Below, piece by piece: positions 27,350-38,278 of a stretch of DNA of 64,000 bases (the stretch's first letter is position 1; each line of letters starts with the position of its first letter). Source of the stretch: Neisseria brasiliensis (GTDB lineage: Bacteria > Pseudomonadota > Gammaproteobacteria > Burkholderiales > Neisseriaceae). The translations under genes and the position numbers were made by a program. The stretch covers positions 186,001 to 250,000 of the forward strand of contig NZ_CP046027.1 in NCBI RefSeq assembly GCF_009671065.1, in the 5' to 3' direction. The notes beneath the pieces are model-generated. The model was not told where the DNA came from and did no database searches. It saw only the letters and a program-made list of their open reading frames with translations.

Positions 27350-29935
27350 ATGTTAGAAGCCTATCGCAAAGCCGCTGCTGAGCGCGCTGCCCTTGGTATT
27401 CCTGCCCTCCCGCTTGATGCGCAGCAAACTGCCGATTTGATCGAGCTGTTGAAAAACCCGCCAGAAGGCGAAGGTGAATTCTTGGTTGACCTGTTGGTTA
27501 ACCGCGTTCCACCGGGCGTGGATGATGCCGCCAAAGTGAAAGCCTCTTTCTTGGCTGCCGTTGCCGAAGGAAGTGCTTCCAGCTCGCTGATTTCTGCCGA
27601 ATACGCGACCGAATTGCTCGGTACCATGCTCGGCGGTTACAATATTCATCCGTTAATCGAATTGCTCGACAATGACCAATTGGCGCCTATCGCAGCCAAA
27701 GGTTTGAAACACACCTTGTTGATGTTCGATTCATTCCACGACGTTCAAGAAAAAGCCGAAAAAGGCAATGCGCACGCTAAAGAAGTGTTGCAATCATGGG
27801 CTGAGGCCGAATGGTTTACTTCTCGCGAAGCTGTTCCAGAAAAAATCACCGTTACCGTATTCAAGGTTGACGGCGAAACCAACACCGACGACTTGTCTCC
27901 AGCACCTGATGCATGGAGCCGTCCTGACATCCCTCTGCATGCCTTGGCTATGCTGAAAAACCCACGCGACGGTATCAATCCTGACAAACCGGGCGAAGTG
28001 GGTCCAATCAAATTATTGGAAGAATTGAAAGCCAAAGGTAATCCTGTTGCCTACGTTGGCGATGTAGTGGGTACCGGTTCTTCACGTAAATCAGCAACCA
28101 ACTCTGTGATTTGGCACACTGGTGAAGACATTCCTTTCGTACCAAACAAACGCTTCGGCGGCGTATGCTTGGGCGGTAAAATTGCGCCGATCTTCTTTAA
28201 CACTCAAGAAGACTCTGGTGCATTGCCAATCGAAGTAGATGTTTCTGCCCTGCAAATGGGTGATGTTGTCGACATCTTGCCATACGAAGGCAAAATCGTG
28301 AAAAACGGCGAAACCGTTGCCGAATTTGCGCTGAAATCTCAAGTATTGCTGGACGAAGTGCAAGCCGGTGGCCGTATTAACCTGATTATCGGCCGTGGTT
28401 TGACTGCCAAAGCACGCGAAGCTTTGGGCTTGCCTGCTTCTGATAAATTCCGCTTGCCACAAGCTCCTGCTGACAGCAAAGCCGGTTTCTCATTGGCACA
28501 AAAAATGGTGGGGCGCGCATGTGGCTTGCCTGAAGGACAAGGCGTTCGCCCGGGTACTTACTGCGAACCACGCATGACCACTGTCGGCTCTCAAGACACT
28601 ACCGGCCCGATGACCCGCGACGAGCTGAAAGACTTGGCTTGCTTGGGCTTCTCTGCCGATATGGTGATGCAGTCGTTCTGTCATACCGCAGCTTATCCGA
28701 AACCGGTTGACGTACGCACCCACAAAGAATTGCCTGAGTTCATCTCTACTCGCGGCGGTGTCTCTCTGCGTCCGGGTGACGGCGTGATCCACTCATGGCT
28801 GAACCGTTTGCTGTTGCCTGATACAGTCGGCACCGGCGGCGACTCACACACCCGCTTCCCAATCGGTATTTCATTCCCTGCCGGTTCTGGCTTGGTAGCC
28901 TTTGCTGCGGCAACTGGCGTGATGCCTTTGGATATGCCTGAGTCTGTATTGGTACGCTTCAGCGGTAAACTGCAACCGGGCGTAACCTTGCGTGACTTGG
29001 TGAACGCGATTCCATTGTATGCCATCAAAGACGGTTTGCTGACTGTTGCCAAAGCCGGTAAGAAAAACATCTTCTCTGGCCGCATCTTGGAAATTGAAGG
29101 TTTACCTGATCTGAAAGTTGAGCAAGCGTTTGAATTGTCTGATGCTTCTGCTGAGCGTTCAGCAGCCGGCTGTACCGTGAAACTGAACAAAGAGCCAATC
29201 ATCGAATACATGACGTCTAACATCGTGTTGATGAAAAACATGATCGCCGATGGTTATGAAGATGCCCGCACTTTGGAACGCCGCATTAAAGCCATGGAAG
29301 CTTGGTTGGCTGATCCACAATTGTTGGAAGGCGATGCCGATGCCGAATACGCAGCGGTTATCGAAATCAACATGGACGACATCAAAGAGCCAATCATTGC
29401 CTGCCCTAATGACCCAGACGATGTATGCTTCATGTCTGAAAAATCAGGCACCGTGATTGACGAAGTGTTTATCGGTTCTTGTATGACCAACATCGGTCAC
29501 TTCCGTGCCGCTTCTAAATTGCTGGAAGGCAAAACCGATACTCCGGTTCGTTTGTGGATTGCACCGCCGACTAAGATGGACGCGAAACAATTGTCCGACG
29601 AAGGTCACTACGGCGTATTAGGCCGCGCAGGTGCGCGTATGGAAATGCCGGGCTGCTCATTGTGTATGGGTAACCAAGCACAAGTACGCGAAGGCGCGAC
29701 TGTGATGTCTACTTCCACCCGTAACTTCCCGAACCGCTTGGGTAAAAACACCAACGTGTTCTTGGGTTCGGCAGAATTGGCCGCAATTTGTTCGAAACTG
29801 GGCAAAATCCCAACCATCGAAGAATACCAAGCCAACATCGGTATCATCGATGAAAACGGTGATCAAATCTACCGCTACATGAACTTCAACGAAATCGCCA
29901 GCTACAACGAAGTTGCCGAAAAAGTGAATGTATAA
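27350..29935 (+). CDS. acnB: Aconitate hydratase B
   Basis: This 861-residue [4Fe-4S] enzyme isomerises citrate to isocitrate in the TCA cycle; apo-AcnB can bind mRNA. The order is AcnB-specific: an N-terminal HEAT-like helical domain (about 1-160), the swivel domain (about 165-380, with [14 protein letters not shown]), then the catalytic domains ([19 protein letters not shown], cluster cysteines in GSCMTNIGH and CSLCMGNQ, and [13 protein letters not shown]). It is monocistronic with two DUS hairpins downstream. Confidence 0.96.
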   Translation: MLEAYRKAAAERAALGIPALPLDAQQTADLIELLKNPPEGEGEFLVDLLVNRVPPGVDDAAKVKASFLAAVAEGSASSSLISAEYATELLGTMLGGYNIHPLIELLDNDQLAPIAAKGLKHTLLMFDSFHDVQEKAEKGNAHAKEVLQSWAEAEWFTSREAVPEKITVTVFKVDGETNTDDLSPAPDAWSRPDIPLHALAMLKNPRDGINPDKPGEVGPIKLLEELKAKGNPVAYVGDVVGTGSSRKSATNSVIWHTGEDIPFVPNKRFGGVCLGGKIAPIFFNTQEDSGALPIEVDVSALQMGDVVDILPYEGKIVKNGETVAEFALKSQVLLDEVQAGGRINLIIGRGLTAKAREALGLPASDKFRLPQAPADSKAGFSLAQKMVGRACGLPEGQGVRPGTYCEPRMTTVGSQDTTGPMTRDELKDLACLGFSADMVMQSFCHTAAYPKPVDVRTHKELPEFISTRGGVSLRPGDGVIHSWLNRLLLPDTVGTGGDSHTRFPIGISFPAGSGLVAFAAATGVMPLDMPESVLVRFSGKLQPGVTLRDLVNAIPLYAIKDGLLTVAKAGKKNIFSGRILEIEGLPDLKVEQAFELSDASAERSAAGCTVKLNKEPIIEYMTSNIVLMKNMIADGYEDARTLERRIKAMEAWLADPQLLEGDADAEYAAVIEINMDDIKEPIIACPNDPDDVCFMSEKSGTVIDEVFIGSCMTNIGHFRAASKLLEGKTDTPVRLWIAPPTKMDAKQLSDEGHYGVLGRAGARMEMPGCSLCMGNQAQVREGATVMSTSTRNFPNRLGKNTNVFLGSAELAAICSKLGKIPTIEEYQANIGIIDENGDQIYRYMNFNEIASYNEVAEKVNV

Positions 29936-29955
29936 TTAGCGTAGGCTAAACCATC

Positions 29956-29993
29956 AAAGGCCGTCTGAAAGTATTTGCTTTCAGACGGCCTTT
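29956..29993 (+). terminator. DUS terminator after acnB
   Basis: AAAGGCCGTCTGAAAG / CTTTCAGACGGCCTTTT, 6-base loop and T-run. Confidence 0.88.
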
Positions 29994-30045
29994 TAGTTTG
30001 ATTGTGATTAATCAATCAGTCATGATGGCTTAACGCATAAAATTT

Positions 30046-30083
30046 AAAGCCGTCTGAAACCATATGTTTCAGACGGCTTTTTT
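30046..30083 (-). terminator. DUS terminator after the alcohol dehydrogenase
   Basis: AAAGCCGTCTGAAAC / GTTTCAGACGGCTTTTTT. The AA flank instead of AGG makes it a variant uptake dialect. Confidence 0.8.
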
Positions 30084-30115
30084 ACATCATAAAAATGCAA
30101 GTTACATCTTAATGA

Positions 30116-31156
30116 TTAATCTGCAGTCAACACCACTTTCATCGCTTGATTTTCAGAAGCATGTTTGAATACATCATACGCCTCTTCCAATTCGCTGAAT
30201 TTGAAGCGGTGGGTAATCATCTTGGTATAATCTACCGAGCTGGTCGAGATCGCTTTCAACAGCATTTCAGTGGTATTGCTGTTCACCAAGCCGGTGGTAA
30301 TGGCAAGGTTTTTGATCCACAGTTTTTCCAGTTTGAAATCAACTGACTGACCGTGCACACCCACTACCGCAATGTGTCCACCCGGTTTCACGATTTCTTG
30401 GCACATTTCCCAAGTAGCCGGAATACCCACTGCTTCAATCGCGCAAGCTACACCGTCTTCGCCGACAATATCGAATACTTGTTTTTCCACATTGCCTGAG
30501 CTTGGGTTGATCACATGGGTTGCGCCCAGCTCTTTCGCCATTTTCAGGCGGTTTTCGTCCATATCGCACACAATCAATGCAGCAGGGCTATACAGCTGTG
30601 CGGTCAGCAAAGCAGACATACCCACAGGGCCGGCACCCGCGATAAACACGGTATCGCCCGGTTTTACATCACCATATTGCACACCGATTTCATGCGCGGT
30701 CGGCAGCGCATCGCTCAACAACAAAGCCACTTCATCATTTACCGAATCAGGCAATGGAATCAAGCTGTTGTCTGCATAAGGCGTACGCACATATTCGGCT
30801 TGTGTGCCGTCAATCATGTAGCCCAAAATCCAACCACCGTTGCGGCAGTGTGAATAAAGTTGTTTTTTACAGTTGTCGCAAGTACAGCATTTGCTCACGC
30901 AAGAGATGATGACCTTGTCGCCCGCTTTGATATTTTTTACAGCCGAGCCCACTTCCTCTACAATGCCTACACCTTCATGACCGAGAATACGACCATCGGC
31001 TACTTCTGGGTTTTTACCTTTCCAAATCCCCAAGTCGGTACCGCAAATCGTGGTTTTCACGATTTTTACCACTGCATCGGTCGGGTCGATAATCTCAGGG
31101 CGCGGTTTTTCTTCAAAACGGATATCGTTCGCTCCGTGATACACCATAGCTTTCAT
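30116..31156 (-). CDS. Zinc-dependent alcohol dehydrogenase
   Basis: This 346-residue medium-chain dehydrogenase oxidises an alcohol or polyol with NAD(P). Catalytic zinc ligands are in TTICGTDLGIW and ILGHEGVG; the structural zinc loop is CVSKCCTCDNCKKQLYSHC. The Rossmann motif is IAGAGPVGMSALL. I use the ATG giving MKAMVYHGANDI, preceded by AAAGGAGTT; the open frame extends 32 codons further without support. The substrate cannot be read from the sequence. Confidence 0.88.
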   Translation of the reverse strand: MKAMVYHGANDIRFEEKPRPEIIDPTDAVVKIVKTTICGTDLGIWKGKNPEVADGRILGHEGVGIVEEVGSAVKNIKAGDKVIISCVSKCCTCDNCKKQLYSHCRNGGWILGYMIDGTQAEYVRTPYADNSLIPLPDSVNDEVALLLSDALPTAHEIGVQYGDVKPGDTVFIAGAGPVGMSALLTAQLYSPAALIVCDMDENRLKMAKELGATHVINPSSGNVEKQVFDIVGEDGVACAIEAVGIPATWEMCQEIVKPGGHIAVVGVHGQSVDFKLEKLWIKNLAITTGLVNSNTTEMLLKAISTSSVDYTKMITHRFKFSELEEAYDVFKHASENQAMKVVLTAD

Positions 31157-31340
31157 AGTACAACTCCTTTTATTGTTTGATGAAACGAAAAAAAGATGAA
31201 ACTTCGAATGACGGCATACCCTATTTATAGCCCTACTACTAATGAAAGTCAATTTCAGTTTTGTTACATGTTATAATATAACACATTGTTTTTAAACTAT
31301 TTTTGATACAACGCAAACTCTCCTGATTCAGTCTGAAGCC

Positions 31341-32390
31341 ATGTCCCAATCCGCTACTTTTTCCAATCGCCTTATTCAATGGCAACGCCAACATGGCCGC
31401 CATCATCTGCCTTGGCAAGTCAAAGATCCTTATGCTGTTTGGCTGTCGGAAATCATGCTCCAGCAAACGCAAGTTGCTACCGTATTAGATTATTATCCGC
31501 GCTTTTTAAACCGCTTTCCCGATGTCGAAAGCTTAGCCAATGCTGCCGAAGATGAGGTTTTATCGCTTTGGGCAGGTTTGGGCTATTACAGCCGCGCGCG
31601 TAATTTACGCAAAGCGGCCAAGCAGGTAGTGGCACAATTCAGCGGTGAATTTCCGCAAACACGCCTTGAATTGGAAACCCTATGCGGGGTCGGCCGCAGC
31701 ACTGCCGCCGCCATTTCCGCTTTCGCCTTCAACCAACGCGAAACCATCTTAGACGGCAACGTCAAACGTGTGCTGTGCCGCGTGTATGCGCTTGACGGCA
31801 ATCCACAAGACAAAAAATTCGAAAAGCAGCTCTGGCAGCTTGCCGAAAGCCTGTTGCCGTCTGAAAGCGGAGATATACCTGCTTATATCCAAGGCTTGAT
31901 GGATTTGGGCGCAACTGTGTGCAAACGCACCAAACCGCTGTGCCACGAATGCCCGATGAACGACATTTGCGAAGCCAAAAAGCAAAACCGTATTGCCGAA
32001 CTGCCGCGCAAAAAAACAGCGGTTGAAGTGCATACCCTGCCGCTGTATTGGCTGATTGTGCGCAACCAAGCCAAGCAAATTCTGCTACACAAACGCCCGG
32101 CCAAAGGCATCTGGGGCGGCCTATATTGCGTGCCGTGTTTTGAAAATTTGGCCGATTTACAACAATACGCCCAAGTCCTTAATCTGGATTCAGACGGCCT
32201 TAATGAAGAAGCCACATTCACCCACCACCTGACTCATCGCCTCTTGATGATTACCCCGTTTACCACAGACGAAAGGCCGTCTGAAAACGTTTCAGACGGC
32301 CTCTGGGTCGCACAAGAAGATTTGGCTGATTACGGACTCCCCAAACCTTTATTAAACTATCTCAATCAAGCACAAAAGAGCCTGTTTTAA
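31341..32390 (+). CDS. mutY: Adenine DNA glycosylase MutY
   Basis: This 349-residue base-excision enzyme removes A mispaired with 8-oxoG. Catalytic Glu in WLSEIMLQQTQV, HhH motif LCGVGRSTAAAIS with the Asp in ILDGNVKR, [4Fe-4S] cluster CKRTKPLCHECPMNDIC (C-x6-C-x2-C-x5-C), and a C-terminal Nudix-like 8-oxoG recognition domain (about 230-340). The coding sequence itself contains an inverted DUS pair (32272-32305), read as ERPSENVSDGLW, and two further single cores. It diverges from adh. Confidence 0.94.
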   Translation: MSQSATFSNRLIQWQRQHGRHHLPWQVKDPYAVWLSEIMLQQTQVATVLDYYPRFLNRFPDVESLANAAEDEVLSLWAGLGYYSRARNLRKAAKQVVAQFSGEFPQTRLELETLCGVGRSTAAAISAFAFNQRETILDGNVKRVLCRVYALDGNPQDKKFEKQLWQLAESLLPSESGDIPAYIQGLMDLGATVCKRTKPLCHECPMNDICEAKKQNRIAELPRKKTAVEVHTLPLYWLIVRNQAKQILLHKRPAKGIWGGLYCVPCFENLADLQQYAQVLNLDSDGLNEEATFTHHLTHRLLMITPFTTDERPSENVSDGLWVAQEDLADYGLPKPLLNYLNQAQKSLF

Positions 32391-32412
32391 TATTGCTGGT
32401 TTAATGCAATAA

Positions 32413-32441
32413 AAAGGCCGTCTGAAGTTCAGACGGCCTTT
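32413..32441. terminator. Bidirectional DUS terminator
   Basis: AAAGGCCGTCTGAA/TTCAGACGGCCTTT with a one-base loop between the convergent mutY and tkt genes. Confidence 0.85.
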
Positions 32442-32456
32442 ATTCAAGCTATTGAC

Positions 32457-34436
32457 TTACAAAACAGATTTCACGGTTGCAACCACATTCTCAGTAGTAA
32501 AGCCGAATTCTTTAAACAGCAATTCTGCCGGAGCCGATTCGCCGAAGCGGTCGAGGCCGACTACTTTGCCATTTAAGCCGACATACTTGTACCAACCATC
32601 GGTCACGCCTGCTTCTACGGCAACGCGCGGCAGATTAGCCGGTAATACGCTGGCTTGGTAAGCGGCATCTTGGCGGTCGAATGCGTTGGTTGACGGCATA
32701 GACACCACGCGCACAGCGATGCCTTCTTCAGCCAAAGCCGCTTGCGCGTTCAAAGCCAATTCGACTTCCGAACCGGTGGCAATGATCACGGCTTTGGCTT
32801 CGCCTTGGGCTTCGCTGATCACATAGCCGCCGCGTTGGATATTCTCCAACTGCTCATCGCTGCGTTGCAGAAATTTCAGGTTTTGACGGCTGAAAATCAG
32901 GCTACTTGGGTGGTCGGCTGCTTTCACTGCTTCTGCCCATGCCACGAGCGATTCGGCGGTGTCGCAAGGGCGCCATACGTCCATGTTCGGAATCAGACGC
33001 AAGGTAGCGGTTTGCTCAACCGGTTGGTGGGTCGGGCCGTCTTCACCCAAGCCGATAGAATCGTGGGTAAACACGAAAATCGGGTTGATTTTCATCAGGG
33101 CTGCCATGCGCAAGGCGTTGCGTTGGTATTCGCTGAACATCAGGAAAGTCGCGCCAAACGGTTTCACACCGCCGTGCAGCGCCAAGCCGTTCATGATGGC
33201 GCCCATGCCGAATTCGCGCACGCCGTAATGCACATAGTTGCCGCCGTTTTGAGCGGTCACGGCTTTGCTGTTTGACCAGTCGGTCAAGTTAGAAGGCGTT
33301 AAGTCTGCTGAGCCGCCGACAAATTCCGGCAATACTTTGGCCAAGGTTTCGATGCTGTTTTGGCTGGCTTTGCGGGTGGCGATGGTTTCGGCTTTGTCGC
33401 ACACTTCTTTCAAGGCCGTCTGAACATAAGCGTCGAAGTCTTTCGGCAATTCTTTGTCCATGCGGCGCACGAATTCAGCGGCTTCTTCAGGGAAGCGGCT
33501 TTGGTATTCGGCAAACAATTTGTTCCATTCGTTTTCCAGTTGCGCACCTTTTTCTTTGGCATCCCAACCTTCATACACTTCTTGCGGCACTTCAAACGCG
33601 GCGTGCGTCCAGCCCAAGTGTTTGCGCGTGGCTTCGATTTCGTCTGCGCCCAATGGTGCGCCGTGGGTTTTGTGGCTGCCTTCTTTAGTGGCTGCGCCTT
33701 TACCGATTAAGGTTTTGCAGCAGATGATAGAAGGTTTGCCGGTTTCGGCGCGAGCGGCATCAATGGCCGTCTGAATCGCAGCGGTATCGTGGCCGTTAAC
33801 ATTCGGCACCACATGCCAGCCGTAGCTTTCAAAGCGTTGTGGAATGTCTTCGGTAAACCAGCCGTCAACTTTACCGTCGATGGAAATGTTGTTGTCATCA
33901 TACAAAACAATCAACTTGCCCAAGCCCAAAGTACCGGCCAGCGAGCAGGCTTCGTGTGACACGCCTTCCATCAAGCAGCCGTCACCCAAGAACACATAGG
34001 TGTAGTGATCGACGATGTCCAAGCCGTCTTTGTTGAACTCAGCGGCCAAGATTTTTTCCGCCAGAGCCATGCCGACTGCGTTGGCAATACCTTGACCCAA
34101 CGGGCCGGTGGTGGTTTCCACGCCGTCGGTGTAGCCGTATTCCGGGTGACCCGGTGTTTTGCTGTGCAATTGGCGGAAATTTTTCAAATCTTCAATAGAA
34201 ACGTCGTAACCGGTCAGATGCAACAGGCTGTATAAAATCATCGACGCGTGGCCGTTCGACAACACAAAGCGGTCACGGTTGTAGAATTTTGGATTGGCAG
34301 GATTGTGGTTGAGATATTGCGTCCACAAAACTTCGGCCATTTCAGCCATGCCCATCGGCGCACCCGGGTGGCCGGAGTTGGCTTTTTGTACCGCGTCTGC
34401 GGAAAGGAAGCGGATTGCGTTTGCCAGTTGTGACAT
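32457..34436 (-). CDS. tkt: Transketolase
   Basis: This 659-residue thiamine-diphosphate enzyme moves two-carbon units in the pentose phosphate pathway. Motifs: [15 protein letters not shown] near the N-terminus, the ThDP motif beginning [13 protein letters not shown], the pyrimidine-binding [13 protein letters not shown], and the substrate [15 protein letters not shown] loop. GAAAGAAGGT lies before the ATG. It needs ThDP, whose pyrimidine precursor is made by ThiC encoded 8 kb downstream. Confidence 0.96.
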   Translation of the reverse strand: MSQLANAIRFLSADAVQKANSGHPGAPMGMAEMAEVLWTQYLNHNPANPKFYNRDRFVLSNGHASMILYSLLHLTGYDVSIEDLKNFRQLHSKTPGHPEYGYTDGVETTTGPLGQGIANAVGMALAEKILAAEFNKDGLDIVDHYTYVFLGDGCLMEGVSHEACSLAGTLGLGKLIVLYDDNNISIDGKVDGWFTEDIPQRFESYGWHVVPNVNGHDTAAIQTAIDAARAETGKPSIICCKTLIGKGAATKEGSHKTHGAPLGADEIEATRKHLGWTHAAFEVPQEVYEGWDAKEKGAQLENEWNKLFAEYQSRFPEEAAEFVRRMDKELPKDFDAYVQTALKEVCDKAETIATRKASQNSIETLAKVLPEFVGGSADLTPSNLTDWSNSKAVTAQNGGNYVHYGVREFGMGAIMNGLALHGGVKPFGATFLMFSEYQRNALRMAALMKINPIFVFTHDSIGLGEDGPTHQPVEQTATLRLIPNMDVWRPCDTAESLVAWAEAVKAADHPSSLIFSRQNLKFLQRSDEQLENIQRGGYVISEAQGEAKAVIIATGSEVELALNAQAALAEEGIAVRVVSMPSTNAFDRQDAAYQASVLPANLPRVAVEAGVTDGWYKYVGLNGKVVGLDRFGESAPAELLFKEFGFTTENVVATVKSVL

Positions 34437-34531
34437 CAGTACCTTCTTTCTTTTAAAGATGTGAATATGGGGAAACGGTTTGAATTATCGCTTGATTTTG
34501 CAAGGCTTTCAAGCACAGTATTGCGACAAAG

Positions 34532-34576
34532 CAAAAGGCCATCTGAAAACTATGCAGAAAATTTTCAGACGGCCTA
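34532..34576 (-). terminator. DUS terminator after the MocR-type gene
   Basis: AAAGGCCATCTGAAAA pairs with TTTTCAGACGGCCTAT; one arm carries the GCCATCTGAA variant. Confidence 0.7.
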
Positions 34577-34582
34577 TTAAGC

Positions 34583-35884
34583 TTAGTAAATGGTTTTACG
34601 GCCTGCATTCAGTGTTTCAGCAATATCGTCAGCCAAACGTGCGCAATCAGCCAAATCCAGATTACTAAAGGTAATGCGCACCGAGCCACGTTTGGCAAAG
34701 TGAAATGCCGCGCAGCTTTGCACCGCCCAACCTTTCGCCGCTAAAAACTGAATCACCTGCGCTTCATTGGCGACCGGCAGCCAAATATGGAAACCTTCGC
34801 CATTTTTGCCTAAGGGGAAAATGCCGTGTTGATTTAAGCATGCAAACAAGGTTTGGCGGCGGATACGGTAGTTTTCCGAAATCTCATGCATGGCCTCGCC
34901 TTCCAGCTGCTGCCACAATTGCCAAGTCAAATGCTGCAGAATTTTGCTGATCCAGCGCGGGCCCAAAGCAAAACGTTTTTTCATGGCATGCAGGATATTG
35001 CTGTTACCCGCTGCAATCGCTATGCGCGCATCAGTACCAAGAAATTTACTGGTAGACGTGGTGTACATCCACTCGCCTTCAAAACCTTGCATACCGTAAA
35101 AAGGCTGCTGGCTCAAAGCCGCCCAGTGGTCATCGACAATCAGCAAGGCATCACGCTGATTTAAAAATGCCTGCCATTGCTGCCAACGCGCGCGGCTGTA
35201 ATTAATACCGGTCGGGCTGTGCGCGCGCGGCGTGAGAGTCACCACGGAAAAATCATCGTTCAATTGCTCGGGTATCACCGCACCCTCATCATCCATCTGC
35301 AAAGGCACGGCCTCTAAGCGCAAAGTTGCCAACAAAGCCGGCAGCGGCGGCCAGCATGGATCTTCAATCAAGACTTTACTGCCGCTGATGCAGCGCTGCA
35401 TCAGAATGCGCTCCATAATATCCAAGCTGCTCGAAAGCAGCATCACTTCACTCTCAATGCCAATATGTTCGGCCAACCAATTTTTGAGAAATTTCATCAA
35501 TTCAGGGTGGTCGCCATAATTGCCCACATCCGCATTCAAACTGTAATGTTCCAACAAATCCGATGCCAAAGGTGGCAACAAACGGCGATCGACATTGCCC
35601 GAAGCCAAATCGACCAAGCCTTGCGGAATGGCAGTTTCGCTGTGCAGAATTTCGGTTTTATGCGGCACAAAGCTGCCACGGCGGCCGTCGGTATCGATAA
35701 TACCGGCATCGCGCAATTGTTTGTAAGCGGCGGATACCGTATTGGGATTGACACCCAATTCATCAGCCAAACTGCGCACCGTCGGCAAACGGTAGCCTTC
35801 AGGCCACACTTTACGGCGGATAAGCTGCTCGATAGATTGGGCAATATTGACAGCGGTATTGCCTTTAGGTTTTAATTGAGTCAT
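34583..35884 (-). CDS. MocR-type regulator (GntR helix-turn-helix fused to aminotransferase)
   Basis: This 433-residue protein has a GntR winged helix (about 15-80: YRLPTVRSLADELGVNPNTVSAAYKQL) fused to a fold-type I PLP domain (about 100-430) with the Schiff-base lysine expected in TSTSKFLGTDARI. Members sense PLP-bound ligands; they control, for example, GABA use or PLP synthesis. The target here is not evident: no pdx or gab genes adjoin it. The start is uncertain; a further ATG 18 bases upstream is possible, and neither has a clear Shine-Dalgarno. Confidence 0.85.
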   Translation of the reverse strand: MTQLKPKGNTAVNIAQSIEQLIRRKVWPEGYRLPTVRSLADELGVNPNTVSAAYKQLRDAGIIDTDGRRGSFVPHKTEILHSETAIPQGLVDLASGNVDRRLLPPLASDLLEHYSLNADVGNYGDHPELMKFLKNWLAEHIGIESEVMLLSSSLDIMERILMQRCISGSKVLIEDPCWPPLPALLATLRLEAVPLQMDDEGAVIPEQLNDDFSVVTLTPRAHSPTGINYSRARWQQWQAFLNQRDALLIVDDHWAALSQQPFYGMQGFEGEWMYTTSTSKFLGTDARIAIAAGNSNILHAMKKRFALGPRWISKILQHLTWQLWQQLEGEAMHEISENYRIRRQTLFACLNQHGIFPLGKNGEGFHIWLPVANEAQVIQFLAAKGWAVQSCAAFHFAKRGSVRITFSNLDLADCARLADDIAETLNAGRKTIY

Positions 35885-36087
35885 ACAAAGCTTTTTTTGC
35901 ATTAGTTCAAAAAATATTAGATGAATTTCTACAAATTAGCAAGTGGTTTGGTCGGCAGGAACGGCAGAAAATGTTATGATTATAAAGTTCCCGCTGCAAA
36001 ACATTTTCAGATGGCCTAGGCCGTCTGAAATGGAATTGCCACACCCACTACCACGATTAAAAATATATTGATATTAAGGAACAAGCT

Positions 36088-37623
36088 ATGTCTGCCGAAG
36101 AAAAACCAACACCGGCCGCCGAACCCGAACATCATGCCAGCGAGCCGCAAGCCGAGCCGGAAAAAGACGGTCAAGCGCAAGCTAAAGCGGAAAAATTAAC
36201 ACCGCCAAAACCTGCCAAACTGAAATCGGCTGCGATTCAAATTCATCCGGTGGGCGAACGCATTCACCCGAAAAAAGCCGAAGGCCGCTTTGCCAAGTTG
36301 CGTATTGCCGCGGTATTGGCGACGCAATTTGTGTTCTATATTGTGCCTTGGTTTAATTGGTCAGACCGCCAAGCGGTATTGTTCAACATTCCCGACCGCC
36401 ATTTCTATATCTTTGGTTTATCGTTGGGTATGGGTGACTTGATTTACCTGGCATTATTGCTGATGATTTGCGCCTTCGGTCTGTTCTGGTGGACAACCAT
36501 CGCCGGCCGCTTGTGGTGCGGTTATTCTTGCCCGCAAACGGTTTACACCGAAATCATGCTGTGGATAGACCATTTAGTCGAGGGTGACCGCAACAAACGT
36601 TTAAAGCTCGAGAAATTGCCGTGGAATTTCACCAAAATCCGCATCAAAGCCACTAAATACCTGCTGATTTTCCTATTCTGCGCATGGACGGGTATTACCT
36701 TTGCCGGTTGGTTTAACCCGATTCGCGAATTTGTACCGGCATTGTTTAATGGTTCAGCTGGTGGCGGTGCCATGTTTGCCGCGGCCTTCTACGGCTTCAT
36801 GACCTTCTTCATGGCGCACATCATGCGCGAAAAAGTGTGTTTACACATGTGTCCTTACGCACGTTTCCAAAGTGCCATGTTTGACAAAGACACGCTGATT
36901 ATTTCTTATGATTACGAACGTGGCGAACCGCGTGGCGCGCGTAAGAAAAGCGTTTCCCGCGAAGAAACCCCATTGGGTGACTGTATTAACTGTAATATGT
37001 GCGTGCAAGTGTGTCCGGTCGGCATCGACATCCGCGACGGCCTGCAATACCAATGTATCGGCTGCGCCGCCTGTATTGATGCCTGTGATGAAATCATGGA
37101 TAAAATGAGCTATCCGCGCGGCCTGATCCGCTACACCACCGAGGGCGCACTAGAGCATGAATATCCTGAATCCGACATCAAGAAACGCTTGAAACGCCCA
37201 CGCGTGGCCGGTTATGGTGCCATATTGGCTGTTGTGATTATTGCCTTTATTACTGGTCTTTCCACCCGTAAAATGGTCGAAGTGGATATCTTAAAAGACC
37301 GCGGCGTAATGGTTCGTGAAAACAACCAAGGCTGGCTGGAAAATGCGTATAATCTGCGCATCATCAACAACAGCGAATACGACCAAGTCTTAACCGCCAG
37401 CGTAAAAGGCTTTGAAGAAATCGCATTAACCGGCCTACCGGAAGAAGGCTTGAAACTGCCTGCCCGCGAAACCATTACCATTCCGGTACAAGTATCCACC
37501 ATTCCGGAATATGCCGACAAAGGCAGCCACCCTATTGAATTTATCTTCGTTTACCAAGAATCAGGTAAAGCCGATTCGGATAAAGTGGTGATTGAAGAAG
37601 AAGCAACCTTTATCGGAGAATAA
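36088..37623 (+). CDS. ccoG: cbb3 oxidase accessory ferredoxin CcoG (FixG/RdxA)
   Basis: This 511-residue inner-membrane protein reduces Cu(II) during maturation of cbb3-type cytochrome oxidase. A ~65-residue Pro/Ala/Glu-rich N-terminal tail precedes five membrane segments, with GRLWCGYSCPQTVYTEI between them. Two [4Fe-4S] sets are present: CINCNMCVQVCPVGIDIR and CIGCAACIDACD. A C-terminal Ig-like domain follows the last membrane segment. fixH follows directly. Confidence 0.93.
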   Translation: MSAEEKPTPAAEPEHHASEPQAEPEKDGQAQAKAEKLTPPKPAKLKSAAIQIHPVGERIHPKKAEGRFAKLRIAAVLATQFVFYIVPWFNWSDRQAVLFNIPDRHFYIFGLSLGMGDLIYLALLLMICAFGLFWWTTIAGRLWCGYSCPQTVYTEIMLWIDHLVEGDRNKRLKLEKLPWNFTKIRIKATKYLLIFLFCAWTGITFAGWFNPIREFVPALFNGSAGGGAMFAAAFYGFMTFFMAHIMREKVCLHMCPYARFQSAMFDKDTLIISYDYERGEPRGARKKSVSREETPLGDCINCNMCVQVCPVGIDIRDGLQYQCIGCAACIDACDEIMDKMSYPRGLIRYTTEGALEHEYPESDIKKRLKRPRVAGYGAILAVVIIAFITGLSTRKMVEVDILKDRGVMVRENNQGWLENAYNLRIINNSEYDQVLTASVKGFEEIALTGLPEEGLKLPARETITIPVQVSTIPEYADKGSHPIEFIFVYQESGKADSDKVVIEEEATFIGE

Positions 37624-37624
37624 T

Positions 37625-38176
37625 GTGTCGCAGAAAAAAAATGTACAACCTTGGTATAAAAACTTCTGGCCGTGGTTTTTGATGGTCGGTCCGATTTTTG
37701 TGGTCATCGCCAGCGTATCCATGTTTTTTGTGGCCAAGCAAAACATGACAGACTTGGTATCTGACGATTACTACAAAGACGGCAAACACATCGAAATCGA
37801 ATTACAGCGCGATGAAGAAGCAGTCAAACGCCACATTCAGGCGCAGGTATTAATCAGCCCAGATATGGATAAAGCCAAAGTGTTTGTCAGCGGCGATTTC
37901 GACACCAAGCAGACGGTTCAACTACAATTGTTGCACCCTGCCAAAAAAGCGGAAGATCAAACCATTACGCTTAAAGCAGTAGACAGCAACAGTTCAGCCG
38001 AGCGCATGGAATACGATGCCGTGTTCAAGCCTTTACCTGCGACCAATCACTGGTATGTGCGTGTGGCCGATGAAGCCGGTATCTGGCGTGTGGAAGACAA
38101 ATGGATTACCAGCCAAGGCAATGCCATTAATCTGACCCCGATGGATAAATTATTCGGCACGGATAACGCCCAATAA
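37625..38176 (+). CDS. ccoH: FixH-family cbb3 oxidase assembly protein
   Basis: This 183-residue protein has one N-terminal membrane helix (WPWFLMVGPIFVVIASVSMFF) and a periplasmic domain with DDYYKDGKHIE, the FixH signature. I choose the GTG start one base after the ccoG stop, with GGAG at proper spacing; an ATG inside ccoG would add 11 residues. The ccoG-fixH pair fits assembly of the cbb3 oxidase used at low oxygen; ccoNOP is elsewhere. Confidence 0.85.
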   Translation: MSQKKNVQPWYKNFWPWFLMVGPIFVVIASVSMFFVAKQNMTDLVSDDYYKDGKHIEIELQRDEEAVKRHIQAQVLISPDMDKAKVFVSGDFDTKQTVQLQLLHPAKKAEDQTITLKAVDSNSSAERMEYDAVFKPLPATNHWYVRVADEAGIWRVEDKWITSQGNAINLTPMDKLFGTDNAQ

Positions 38177-38182
38177 AAATCA

Positions 38183-38217
38183 AGGCCGTCTGAAAGCACA
38201 GTTTTCAGACGACCTTC
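38183..38217 (+). terminator. DUS terminator after fixH
   Basis: AAGGCCGTCTGAAA / TTTTCAGACGACCTT; the right arm has a core change (GTCGTCTGAA on the other strand). Confidence 0.75.
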
Positions 38218-38278
38218 TCTTTAAAACTCGCCCACCATCCACCATATTATCTTTTATGTTTCACTTTACCGCCCATCC

